From positions 310,001 through 374,000 of the forward strand of contig NZ_JABBNU010000002.1 of the NCBI RefSeq assembly GCF_012926615.1: 64,000 nucleotides of DNA, read 5' to 3'. The notes under the pieces were generated by a model. It was given only the letters and a program-made list of their open reading frames with translations, searched no databases and had not been told where the DNA came from. The first letter of the stretch is position 1; each line of letters opens with the position of its first letter. Shown here piece by piece: positions 52,394 to 61,150 of this stretch. The stretch is from Marinigracilibium pacificum (GTDB taxonomy: Bacteria; Bacteroidota; Bacteroidia; Cytophagales; Cyclobacteriaceae). The position numbers were made by a program, and so were the translations under genes.

Positions 52394-53725
52394 ATGAAAA
52401 ATATTAACCGCAGAAATTTTGTGAAAAAGACCGCAATGGCCGGGATTGGACTTAGTGTTTTTATGTCCGGCAATTCGGCATGGGCCTTTTCGCCCAATGA
52501 AACTGTCAATGTAGCAATTATCGGCACTGGAGGCAGGTCTTATGCGTTAATAAAGGCACTTTCTTTTAATAAAAACAATAAAGTTACGGTAGCCTGTGAT
52601 GTTGACAGAGAACGGTTGGATAAATTTGTCACAGAAGCTGAAAATAACTTTGGGTTCAAAATAAAGAAAGAAGGGGATTTCAGGAAAATATTAAGCAACA
52701 AGGATATAGATGCTGTATTTATTGTGACCCCAGAACATTGGCATGCACCAATGGCAATTATGTCAATGCAGGCAGGTAAACACGTTTATGTGGAAAAGCC
52801 ATGCAGTCATAACCTTGCAGAGAATAACCTGCTCGTCGCCGCACAACAACAGTATGGTAAAGTGTGCCAGATGGGTAACCAGCAGCGTTCATCCGTAACC
52901 TCCTCTGAAGCGGTTAATAAAATAAATGATGGCATAATTGGTAAGGCTTATTTTGCCCGTGCCTGGTATGCCAATACACGAGGGTCAATAGGAATTGGTG
53001 AAAAAATTACTGTGCCCTCAACGCTAAATTGGGACTTGTGGCAGGGACCAGCACCACGTCAGGAATATTACAATAATATTCATCCATACCATTGGCATTG
53101 GTTCAAAAAATGGGGTACGGGAGAAATTCATAACAATGGAACACACGAGATCGATATCTGCCGTTGGGCATTGGGTGTAAACTATCCTAATCGGGTAGTT
53201 TCTACCGGGGGCAGGTATGCCTTTAATGACGATTGGGAATTTTATGATACTCAGAATGTTGAATTCGACTTCGACGACAAAACGATAGCATGGGAAGGCC
53301 GAAGCTGTAATGGTAAGAAATTGTTTAATCGAGATCGTGGAGCAATTGTATATGGAACTGAAGGGTCTGTGATATTAGATAGAGCCGGATATGAAATATT
53401 TGACTTAGCAGGCAATCTTAAAGATACTGCCACCGAAGGATCAGGAAGTGCAGCCACTTCTTCAGCAGATACCACTGGGTTTGATACCTTAACCGTAGCT
53501 CATGTAGGTAATTTTCTGTCTGCAATCAGGGAAAGTTTGCCTTTAAATGCACCGATTGTAGATGCTAGCATATCTACGCATTTATGCCATTTAGGAAATA
53601 TAGCTCAGGAATTAAAATCAACATTAAAAGTAGATGTCAATTCGGGTGATGTACTTGATAACGATAGAGCATCAAACCTTTGGTCACGGGAGTACGAGAA
53701 TGGCTGGGAACCTTCGATTGATTAA
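52394..53725 (+). CDS. Tat-exported Gfo/Idh/MocA dehydrogenase (second copy)
   Basis: 443 residues, Tat signal (MKNINRRNFVKKTAMAGIG). The Rossmann motif is VNVAIIGTGGRSYAL and the catalytic motif is VEKPCSHN, with Lys in EKP. It is of the larger type of exported Gfo/Idh (about 440 residues, with WHWFKKWGTGEIHNNGTHEIDICRWALG), distinct from the first copy rather than a recent duplicate. It probably oxidises or reduces a sugar unit in the periplasm. The 130-base gap to the first copy shows no ORF. Confidence 0.88.
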   Translation: MKNINRRNFVKKTAMAGIGLSVFMSGNSAWAFSPNETVNVAIIGTGGRSYALIKALSFNKNNKVTVACDVDRERLDKFVTEAENNFGFKIKKEGDFRKILSNKDIDAVFIVTPEHWHAPMAIMSMQAGKHVYVEKPCSHNLAENNLLVAAQQQYGKVCQMGNQQRSSVTSSEAVNKINDGIIGKAYFARAWYANTRGSIGIGEKITVPSTLNWDLWQGPAPRQEYYNNIHPYHWHWFKKWGTGEIHNNGTHEIDICRWALGVNYPNRVVSTGGRYAFNDDWEFYDTQNVEFDFDDKTIAWEGRSCNGKKLFNRDRGAIVYGTEGSVILDRAGYEIFDLAGNLKDTATEGSGSAATSSADTTGFDTLTVAHVGNFLSAIRESLPLNAPIVDASISTHLCHLGNIAQELKSTLKVDVNSGDVLDNDRASNLWSREYENGWEPSID

Positions 53726-53738
53726 TTAAAAAAAAGAG

Positions 53739-53882
53739 ATGAAAATGGAAAAGTTTAAAATATTAGAATATAAGAATTTGTTGATTGCTTTCGCAATAAC
53801 GGAAATCGCTCAAAATATGGTCTACAGGAGGTTTAATAGATTTAAACAATTGTCCAGACCGCATTTATCAAATGGAATTTGA
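53739..53882 (+). CDS. Possible 47-residue small ORF
   Basis: ATG at 53739, 47 residues, preceded by AAAAAAGAG. It is rich in basic and hydrophobic residues (LIAFAITEIAQNMVYRRF). It fills most of the gap between two genes and ends inside the upstream region of the NHL gene. Nothing recognisable; it may be a chance frame or a remnant. Confidence 0.2.
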   Translation: MKMEKFKILEYKNLLIAFAITEIAQNMVYRRFNRFKQLSRPHLSNGI

Positions 53883-53895
53883 AGAAACTACAAAG

Positions 53896-54870
53896 ATGAA
53901 AAACAATCTATTCATTGCACTGATTTTATTTATTTTTTCCATAGATCTATCGGCTCAGTCGCCAAATAATAGTGCTAGAAGATATCATTATGATACAACA
54001 TGGCAAGTAGAAAATAAACTAGGTCAGCCAGCGGGATTAGGAATAAACAGCAAAGGTAATCTGGTAGTATTCCATCGGGCAGGGGTAGATCCAAACAGGG
54101 ATCCGTTAACCTTGATTTCTAAACCCACCATTGCAATTATCGATGTCAATACAGGTAAAATTGTATCAGAATTTGGCAGTGGAATGTTCATATTACCTCA
54201 TGGTCTTACAGTAGACGAAGAGGATAATATCTGGGTGACTGATACCGGTCTTGATCAGGTATTTAAATTTAATAGGAAAGGAAAATTGTTAATGACTTTA
54301 GGCATCGCACACGAAAAGGGAGATGACCATATTCATTTTAATCGTCCCACTGATGTAGCAGTTCTGAAAGGCGGATCATTTTATGTGAGCGATGGATATG
54401 GGAATAGCCGGGTGATCAAATTCTCAAAGGAAGGCAAATTTCAATTCCAATGGGGTGAAAAAGGCAGTAATGAAGGTCAATTTAACCTGCCCCATGCGAT
54501 TGATGTGGATTTTGAGGGTAATGTCTATGTCGCAGACAGAGAGAATGGACGAGTTCAGAAATTTGATTCCAATGGAAAATTTTTAAAGAGCTGGGATACA
54601 CCATCTGGAGCCGCGGTGTATTCTTTGACAGTAGATCCGCAATCAAAAGCCTTATTTACAGTTGACTACCAAAAAAAGGGAAATGACATCCTGGGATCGG
54701 ACATAAGTTACCTGACATTGGATCTTTATCAACAATGGATTCAGGGTAGAAGTGGTCAATACTCAGGATCAATATGCCGATACCACGATATAACCCTTGA
54801 CGACAAAGGGAATATTTATGTAGCAGATTTATTGAATAACCTAATTCAAAAATTTAAACCGATAGAATGA
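53896..54870 (+). CDS. NHL-repeat protein, peptidyl-alpha-hydroxyglycine amidating lyase-like
   Basis: 324 residues from the ATG at 53896 (signal MKNNLFIALILFIFSIDLSAQ); the frame also allows 53872. About six NHL units form a propeller (HGLTVDEEDNIWVTDTGLDQVFKF, PTDVAVLKGGSFYVSDGYGNSRVIKF, HAIDVDFEGNVYVADRENGRVQKF). The order of these segments closely follows the lyase half of peptidylglycine amidating monooxygenase. Bacterial homologues in sugar loci have no proven reaction. It overlaps the sulfatase gene by 4 bases (ATGA), which couples translation. Confidence 0.8.
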   Translation: MKNNLFIALILFIFSIDLSAQSPNNSARRYHYDTTWQVENKLGQPAGLGINSKGNLVVFHRAGVDPNRDPLTLISKPTIAIIDVNTGKIVSEFGSGMFILPHGLTVDEEDNIWVTDTGLDQVFKFNRKGKLLMTLGIAHEKGDDHIHFNRPTDVAVLKGGSFYVSDGYGNSRVIKFSKEGKFQFQWGEKGSNEGQFNLPHAIDVDFEGNVYVADRENGRVQKFDSNGKFLKSWDTPSGAAVYSLTVDPQSKALFTVDYQKKGNDILGSDISYLTLDLYQQWIQGRSGQYSGSICRYHDITLDDKGNIYVADLLNNLIQKFKPIE

Positions 54871-56609
54871 ATATATTACGTTATCATATAATAATTTGTC
54901 TATTAGTTGCTTTTTTAGCTGCCTGCAATTTTGAAAATGAAGATCGGGTAGAAAACAAGATTGAAACCAAATATCCTTCATTTGATTTTCAGCCAAATAT
55001 TATCTGGATTGTGGCTGAGGATATGAGTGGGAATATTCCTGCTTTTGGAGATTCAACCATTAAAACTCCAACGTTATCTTCACTGGCCAGTGAGGGTATC
55101 TGCTACGATAATTTTTTCACACCATCGCCGGTTTGTGCACCTGCCCGATCTGCAATAATAACTGGGATGTACCCAACAGCAATCGGAACACATAATATGC
55201 GAACGGGTCCATGGTGGGTAGGCATTCCCAATGAAGCTCAACTAAAAAGATATAATCAGTTTGTGCCTGAAGGAATTGGTGCCTATGAGGCAGTCCCGCC
55301 ACCTGAAGTTAAGCTGTTTACCGAATACTTAAGAAAAGCGGGGTACTACACCACAAACAATGCAAAGGAAGATTATCAATTTTTAAAAACACCAACCGCC
55401 TGGGATGAATGCAGTGATAATGCTCATTGGCGCAATCGAAAGCCTGGACAACCATTTTTTTCGGTTTTTAATTTATTTGTAACTCATGAATCACAAATCT
55501 GGGAAAAATCAGAAGATAGTTTATGGGTTGATCCAAATCTAAAAGTACCAGTTCCACCTTATCTGCCAGATACTAATACAGGCAGGAAAGATATTAGGAG
55601 AATGTATTCTAATATTTTAGAAATGGATCATCAGGTGTCAGAAATATTACAACAACTGGAAGATGATGGACTGCTGGATAGCACAATTGTGATGTGGTAT
55701 ACCGATCATGGAGGGCCACTTCCCAGACAAAAAAGATCACTTCATGATTCCGGAATTAAAGTGCCATTAATCGTGCGGTTTCCAAACAATTTCAACTCCG
55801 GTAATCGAGATGACCGGATGATAAGTTTTGTTGATTTGGCCCCAACTGTACTTTCACTTGCAGGTATAAAACCACCAGAATATATGCAAGGCCATGCTTT
55901 TTTAGGTACATATATTCAAGCTGATTCAAGCCCTTATATTTTTGCAGCAACTGATCGGTTTGATAAAAATTATGACCAATCACGTGCTGTTCGAGACAAG
56001 CGCTTTAAATATATAAGGAACTATATCACCAATAAATCGACATATCTGCCAATATCATATCGTGAAAATATGGCGATAATGCAGGAGTTAATTCGTTTGA
56101 AAGATAAAGACAGCCTGACTGAAGTACAAAAGTTGTGGTTTAAAAATCCTAAGTCTCAAGAATTGCTTTACGACCTGCAAAATGATCCTCACGAAATAAA
56201 TGACTTGTCTGATAATCCGCAGTATGCTGATAAGTTAAAATCACTCAGGGAAGCTAATGAATTTTTTATCAAAGAAATTAATGATAAAGGATTTATAGAT
56301 GAAAAGGTTTTGCTTGAACAATTTGAACCTGGAGGAAAGCAACTAAAAACCAACACTCCAGTGCCAGAATATAATGATGGGACGATCAAACTTACTTGCG
56401 ATACCGATGGGGCCAGTCTGGGATTTAGAAAGATAACACCGGGAGTAAGAAGTTCATTTTTTCCATATAAAGAAAATTTAGTGGTTAATTCCGGAGAAAG
56501 ATATCAGGTCATAGCTCACCGGCTAGGCTACTTACCCAGTGATACTGTCACCATCAGAATAATTGATGACAGTATTGAAACAAATGTCAAATTTAAATCA
56601 GATTTTTAA
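54867..56609 (+). CDS. Formylglycine-dependent sulfatase (S1 family), lipoprotein
   Basis: 580 residues, lipobox AAC at about 18-20. The sulfatase signature is CAPAR (Cys90), with metal motif IWIVAEDMSGN near the N-terminus and WYTDHGGPLPRQK later. It differs from the first sulfatase in length and by a C-terminal beta extension (about 500-580, ending in a carboxypeptidase-like repeat). Heparan-N-sulfatase-like members resemble it, but the substrate is uncertain. Overlaps the NHL gene by 4 bases and is adjacent to the DASS transporter. Confidence 0.95.
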   Translation: MNILRYHIIICLLVAFLAACNFENEDRVENKIETKYPSFDFQPNIIWIVAEDMSGNIPAFGDSTIKTPTLSSLASEGICYDNFFTPSPVCAPARSAIITGMYPTAIGTHNMRTGPWWVGIPNEAQLKRYNQFVPEGIGAYEAVPPPEVKLFTEYLRKAGYYTTNNAKEDYQFLKTPTAWDECSDNAHWRNRKPGQPFFSVFNLFVTHESQIWEKSEDSLWVDPNLKVPVPPYLPDTNTGRKDIRRMYSNILEMDHQVSEILQQLEDDGLLDSTIVMWYTDHGGPLPRQKRSLHDSGIKVPLIVRFPNNFNSGNRDDRMISFVDLAPTVLSLAGIKPPEYMQGHAFLGTYIQADSSPYIFAATDRFDKNYDQSRAVRDKRFKYIRNYITNKSTYLPISYRENMAIMQELIRLKDKDSLTEVQKLWFKNPKSQELLYDLQNDPHEINDLSDNPQYADKLKSLREANEFFIKEINDKGFIDEKVLLEQFEPGGKQLKTNTPVPEYNDGTIKLTCDTDGASLGFRKITPGVRSSFFPYKENLVVNSGERYQVIAHRLGYLPSDTVTIRIIDDSIETNVKFKSDF

Positions 56610-58064
56610 GTGTATACTAAACTTTTTGGAAGGGTTGCAGGCCCGTTGCTATTTGTATTGATTTACTTTTTTTTGCCTCTGGAAGGACTATCAGCTGAAG
56701 GTAGGGCCACATTAGCTTGTGCTGCATGGGTAGCCTGCTGGTGGATGACTGAAGCTATTCCTATAGCTGTAACGGCATTGATTCCTATAATAATTTTCCC
56801 CTTAAGTGGTGCAGCTACTATTAATACAATTACTGAAGCTTATGGACATCCATTTATATTTTTATTTGTCGGGGGATTTCTAATTGGTAAAACCATTGAA
56901 CGCTGGAATTTACATAAACGAATAGCATTGAATATTATCAACCTGATCGGGGGAAATGTAGCATTGATTATTCTTGGGTTTATGATTGCTACCGCATTTT
57001 TGTCTATGTGGATATCGAATACAGCCACAAGTGTAATGATGTTGCCCATCGGGTTGGCAGTGGTGCACCAGGTGTCAGGATCAACAGAATTTAGTAAGGA
57101 ACAGCATAAGTACTTTAGTAAAGCATTGATGATTTCTATTGCCTATGCTGCTTCGATCGGTGGAATAGCTACATTGATCGGGACTCCACCAAACCTGGTC
57201 TTAGCTGGTATAATGGAGGAAACATTTAATATTGAAATTACCTTTAGCCAATGGGTCGTAATCGGACTTCCTTTTTCTATTTTTTTACTTTTCATTTGCT
57301 GGCAATACCTTATTCGGGTTGCATTTCCAGTACGAGGATTATCATTACCAGGAGGGCGAAGTGCAATTGCTGTTGAGCTCCGATCGTTGGGCAAGATTAC
57401 TTATGAGGAAAAAATGGTTTCAATAGTATTTGGTCTTACTGCCTTTTGCTGGGTTACAAAATCCATTTTACTGGAAAAGATTTTTCCGGAGATCAATGAT
57501 ACTATTATTGGTGTAACCGGAGCTGTACTGTTATTTCTTATTCCAAGTAAAGCTCGCAAAGGACATCTTATTACCTGGGAGGAAGGTGTTAAATTACCCT
57601 GGGGAGTGTTATTGTTGTACGGAGGAGGTCTGTCCATAGCAGCATCTTTTCAAACCAGTGGTCTGGCAGAGTGGATCGGAAATCAAATGACTATCATTGA
57701 TGGAGTATCAATATTCCTGATGGTTTTAATTATAGTGTTAATAGTCAATTTTATGACTGAACTTACCTCTAACCTTGCCACCACAGCGATGTTACTTCCG
57801 ATATTAGCTTCGATGGCAGTGGCCTTACAGGTAAATCCGTATTTGTTTATGGTTGGGGCAACAATTGCCGCTTCCTGTGCATTTATGCTTCCGGTTGCGA
57901 CACCACCTAATGCAGTGGTATTTGGTTCCGGTAAGCTGGAAATCAAAGATATGATCAGAACAGGGTTTTGGATGAACCTGATTTCAGTGTTGTTTCTGAC
58001 ACTGATAATTTATTATATACTTCCTTTAGTGTGGGATTTTGATGTATTCGAAAATATACTATGA
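56610..58064 (+). CDS. DASS/SLC13-family sodium:carboxylate symporter
   Basis: 484 residues, GTG start right behind the sulfatase stop. About 12 hydrophobic segments; SNTATSVMMLPI and SNLATTAMLLPI are the two sodium-binding SNT/SNL motifs, and GTPPNLV and ATPPNAVVFG their partners. Members import dicarboxylates, tricarboxylates or sulfate. Beside the sulfatase it could import released sulfate or an organic acid product. The start of the next gene overlaps its stop by 4 bases (ATGA). Confidence 0.93.
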   Translation: MYTKLFGRVAGPLLFVLIYFFLPLEGLSAEGRATLACAAWVACWWMTEAIPIAVTALIPIIIFPLSGAATINTITEAYGHPFIFLFVGGFLIGKTIERWNLHKRIALNIINLIGGNVALIILGFMIATAFLSMWISNTATSVMMLPIGLAVVHQVSGSTEFSKEQHKYFSKALMISIAYAASIGGIATLIGTPPNLVLAGIMEETFNIEITFSQWVVIGLPFSIFLLFICWQYLIRVAFPVRGLSLPGGRSAIAVELRSLGKITYEEKMVSIVFGLTAFCWVTKSILLEKIFPEINDTIIGVTGAVLLFLIPSKARKGHLITWEEGVKLPWGVLLLYGGGLSIAASFQTSGLAEWIGNQMTIIDGVSIFLMVLIIVLIVNFMTELTSNLATTAMLLPILASMAVALQVNPYLFMVGATIAASCAFMLPVATPPNAVVFGSGKLEIKDMIRTGFWMNLISVLFLTLIIYYILPLVWDFDVFENIL

Positions 58065-60352
58065 TTGTATTTGTATCACATACCATTAAGTCGTTAAGAT
58101 TTTTAGTGTTTCTATCTCTCTTAACCGGATCTTTAACTGCTCAAGATCGAATCAATTATGACCTAACTAATTATAAGGATCAGGAAGGGTTGAAGGTTAC
58201 AGTCCTGAAAAATAAATTAGAGTTAACATGGGAGGGTAAAAGTGCACATTTTAAAATTCTATTTATGGTTCAGGATGGAATTCCAGTAATTAGTCGACTT
58301 GAAAACAGTACTAATTCCGTTCACTGGAATTTGATGGAAGAAAATTTGATTCCTGAATATCGTATCGTTAGTGGCGTAAGAAGGGTGACTCAACAACAAA
58401 CTGAATCAATCGAAAAGCTTGGAATTCCATTAACTGCAAAGAAAATTGATGAAATAAAATGGGACGCTTTTTGGGATGCCCCATTATACATATCTGATGA
58501 ACCACCACTGTCGCATGCATCGTCGATTCCTGCAGAAAAACCGTTTGCCAATCATCCCGGAATGCCTAGAAATTTTAAGGAGGTAAGCAGGACGACAGCA
58601 GTTTATAACGTGAAAAAATGCAGGGTACTAACTGAAGGCACCCGAATAAAAATTATTTTTGAAAATGTAAACGCAGGTATCTTTGCCGGGTATCTGCAAT
58701 ATGATATTTATAAAGGATCGAACCTGGTCAGGCAAACCTTAATTGCAAAAACAGAAGAAACCTCAGTTGCATTTAAATATGATGCCGGATTAACGGGCCT
58801 ATCGGCACATAAAGGTAAAATGGTCTGGCGAGATATTACGAATCAATGGCAATCTCATGTATTCAATGATTATGTCAATTCAGAACCGGTCATTATTAAA
58901 AGTAATAACAGGCTGATCGCAGCTGAATTAGAATCTGGTTCAATCACATCTTTTCCGCCGCCACACAGTTTTTACTGGGCAAGAGAGTCAGAGCAAAATC
59001 TTGGATATGCCTGGTATCGATTAGATTCTAATAAAGAATTTTCATTCGGAATCAGACAGGCTGAACATGAAGAAGATCCTGAATTCTACCATAATTTTGC
59101 ATTGTATAATGCACGACCGGGAACCTGGCAAAAAATGCCTGTTTTTTTTTACCTGTCCCCGGGTAGTGGACAAGAAGCAGTGGAATCTACTTTGAAATTT
59201 ACAAATAGTGACAAGTTTAAACCATTACCAGGGCATAAAGTGATGGGTGCACATTATCATGTCGGATTAGTAAAACGTCTTAAGAAGAAGGGTGGTCTGG
59301 ATCAGCGAATCAATGATGTGGCCACGATGAAAGCTATTGGGGTTAATATTTACGGTGTAATAGATGGAGCCCGTGGTCCGGGGAGGCATGATAAGGGAGA
59401 ATTATTTTTGAAAGATCTGGAAGAATATTATGAAGCTGCACGGAGTCAATCGGATGAAAACTTCCTGCTAATGCCCAATGATGAAAACAGTACAGGTGGC
59501 CGGCCTCCCTTTCTTGGAGGGCACTATGATATCATAATATCCAAACCCTTATACTGGAAACCTTCAAGAGCAGCTGGTCAGCCATTGTCTGAGGAGCATC
59601 CCAAATATGGTAAGGTTTATAATATAGGAACGCCTGCAGATTTGATGTCTATGGCAGAAATTGAAAATGTGTTGATATCAATGCCTCATCCGGATACGAA
59701 AAGATCTTCTGGATTTCCTCAGGCAATTATGGATTCAGCTTATTTTATGCACGAGAATTATTTTGGTCTGGGTTACCGTTGGGGAATGGGTATTGATGCC
59801 TCAGCAAGTCGCCTGGGAGAGTACCGGTTTCTCAAAATATGGGATCATACCAATAACAGGATGGTTAAAAATGGTAAGTCATTAAAATTCGCTCTGGCAA
59901 TTTCTGAATCTCGATCTGATATCGGGGAAAGGGGTAAACCACCTTATGACGATACTTATGGAATGTCGCCGGTAAATTACCTGCAACTTGATCATGTTCC
60001 GACAATAGATGATATGAGCCCGATTGTGAATACTTTAAAGGCAGGCAATTTCTTTGTGACTACCGGAGAGGTGTTAATTCCTTCATATCAAATAAAGGGT
60101 GAAGGAAACCAAAAGACTATCATAGCAGATATTATGTGGACTTTCCCACTTGATTTTGTTGAAATTGTTTGGGGTGATGGAGAGAAAACTGGTAGCATAA
60201 TAATTCCAACATCCGATCTTTCTTCTTTTGGAAGAAAAACCTTCGAAATTCCATTTGATGCAAAAGGGATGAAATGGGTTCGGTTTGCTGCCTGGGATGT
60301 AGCAACAAATGGTGCTTTGGTTCAACCAATTCGCCTAAAATCAGTAGATTGA
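58061..60352 (+). CDS. Large secreted protein with PHP-like region, function unknown
   Basis: 763 residues with a signal peptide (to about 27, TAQ). The N-terminal ~380 residues are beta-rich (several sandwich-like strands) with a tyrosine/tryptophan-rich patch near 300-330. From about 390 the pattern GAHYHVG (H398-x-H400), a 'GVNIYGVIDGARG' strand, LLMPNDENS and LISMPHPDTKR resembles the metal-His arrangement of PHP/CehA-type phosphoesterases, but degenerate. I cannot name a reaction. Coupled by 4-base overlap to the DASS gene, hence likely co-functional with uptake of an acid. Confidence 0.55.
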   Translation: MIVFVSHTIKSLRFLVFLSLLTGSLTAQDRINYDLTNYKDQEGLKVTVLKNKLELTWEGKSAHFKILFMVQDGIPVISRLENSTNSVHWNLMEENLIPEYRIVSGVRRVTQQQTESIEKLGIPLTAKKIDEIKWDAFWDAPLYISDEPPLSHASSIPAEKPFANHPGMPRNFKEVSRTTAVYNVKKCRVLTEGTRIKIIFENVNAGIFAGYLQYDIYKGSNLVRQTLIAKTEETSVAFKYDAGLTGLSAHKGKMVWRDITNQWQSHVFNDYVNSEPVIIKSNNRLIAAELESGSITSFPPPHSFYWARESEQNLGYAWYRLDSNKEFSFGIRQAEHEEDPEFYHNFALYNARPGTWQKMPVFFYLSPGSGQEAVESTLKFTNSDKFKPLPGHKVMGAHYHVGLVKRLKKKGGLDQRINDVATMKAIGVNIYGVIDGARGPGRHDKGELFLKDLEEYYEAARSQSDENFLLMPNDENSTGGRPPFLGGHYDIIISKPLYWKPSRAAGQPLSEEHPKYGKVYNIGTPADLMSMAEIENVLISMPHPDTKRSSGFPQAIMDSAYFMHENYFGLGYRWGMGIDASASRLGEYRFLKIWDHTNNRMVKNGKSLKFALAISESRSDIGERGKPPYDDTYGMSPVNYLQLDHVPTIDDMSPIVNTLKAGNFFVTTGEVLIPSYQIKGEGNQKTIIADIMWTFPLDFVEIVWGDGEKTGSIIIPTSDLSSFGRKTFEIPFDAKGMKWVRFAAWDVATNGALVQPIRLKSVD

Positions 60353-60388
60353 CATGATAAAATTGTAAACGCTTTCCGTTATAGAACA

Positions 60389-61075
60389 ATGAATAGTAAA
60401 ATGAATTTAAAGAAAGAATTTCTACAGACGACAGTTAAATCGTCTTATGAAAGCACAATAACGGTAGATGGAGCTGTGTTTGGGTTTCAGGACGGTGAAT
60501 TAAAGCTGTTGCTTGTAAAAAGGGCTTTAGAACCTTTTAAAGGAAGCTGGATGCTCCCGGGAGGAGTGATGGATGAAGGACAATCGCTAGAGGAAGCAAT
60601 AAATAATGTGCTGTTTAAGCTAACAGGTATTAATGATATTCATAAGGAACAGGTAAGATGTTACAGCGATGTCGACAGACACCCGGTTAAAAGAGTGGTA
60701 ACAGTGAGTTTTTATGCATTGATCAAACCAGAAAATCACCCTGTAATACCTAAAAACTATGTTTCTGAGGTAAAATGGTTTGCGCTTGATGAAATCCCTC
60801 AAAAACTTGGTTTTGATCATTCCATTATTTGGCGTGATGCTCTGGAACTGCTTAAAAGAAACATGCAGGAAAAACTGCTTTTTGGTGAGCTATTACCTGC
60901 GAAATTCACACTCAAAGAACTTCAGGACTTATATGAATCAATACTGGGTGAAACCCTGGATAAAAGAAATTTCAGAAAAAAAATCACTCAACTTGGTCTG
61001 GTCAAAGGAACAGGTAAGAAGAAACCAGGAGTAAAAGGCGGTCCGGAGCTGTTCAAACTCAAAAAAAAAAGGTGA
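60389..61075 (+). CDS. NUDIX-type transcriptional regulator (NrtR/AraR-like)
   Basis: 228 residues. A NUDIX fold (about 24-160) is followed by a C-terminal winged helix (about 165-228, FTLKELQDLYESILGETLDKRNFRKKI). The NUDIX box reads GGVMDEGQSLEEAINNVLFKLTGI, with the catalytic REUxEE replaced by NVLxKL, so it binds a ligand rather than hydrolyses it, as in NrtR-family regulators of sugar pathways in Bacteroidota. Directly downstream is a palindrome before the SDR gene, the likely target. Confidence 0.9.
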   Translation: MNSKMNLKKEFLQTTVKSSYESTITVDGAVFGFQDGELKLLLVKRALEPFKGSWMLPGGVMDEGQSLEEAINNVLFKLTGINDIHKEQVRCYSDVDRHPVKRVVTVSFYALIKPENHPVIPKNYVSEVKWFALDEIPQKLGFDHSIIWRDALELLKRNMQEKLLFGELLPAKFTLKELQDLYESILGETLDKRNFRKKITQLGLVKGTGKKKPGVKGGPELFKLKKKR

Positions 61076-61115
61076 TTTACAAGAATAAATATCCTTAATA
61101 TTTTGTTTTTAATTA

Positions 61116-61138
61116 TACTGTGTATATTTTACACAGTA
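61116..61138. promoter_or_regulatory. Perfect palindromic operator before the SDR gene
   Basis: TACTGTGTA, 5-nt spacer TATTT, TACACAGTA: a perfect 9-bp inverted repeat 12 bases before the SDR start codon, just downstream of the regulator gene. A site of similar core lies before the sigma gene (22717-22735). Likely binding site of the NUDIX-type regulator. Confidence 0.7.
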
Positions 61139-61150
61139 AATAAGAGAATC

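Noticed and set aside
61103-61150. TTG start for the SDR gene
   Set aside because: It would place the palindromic operator inside the coding sequence and add 16 residues before the Rossmann motif.
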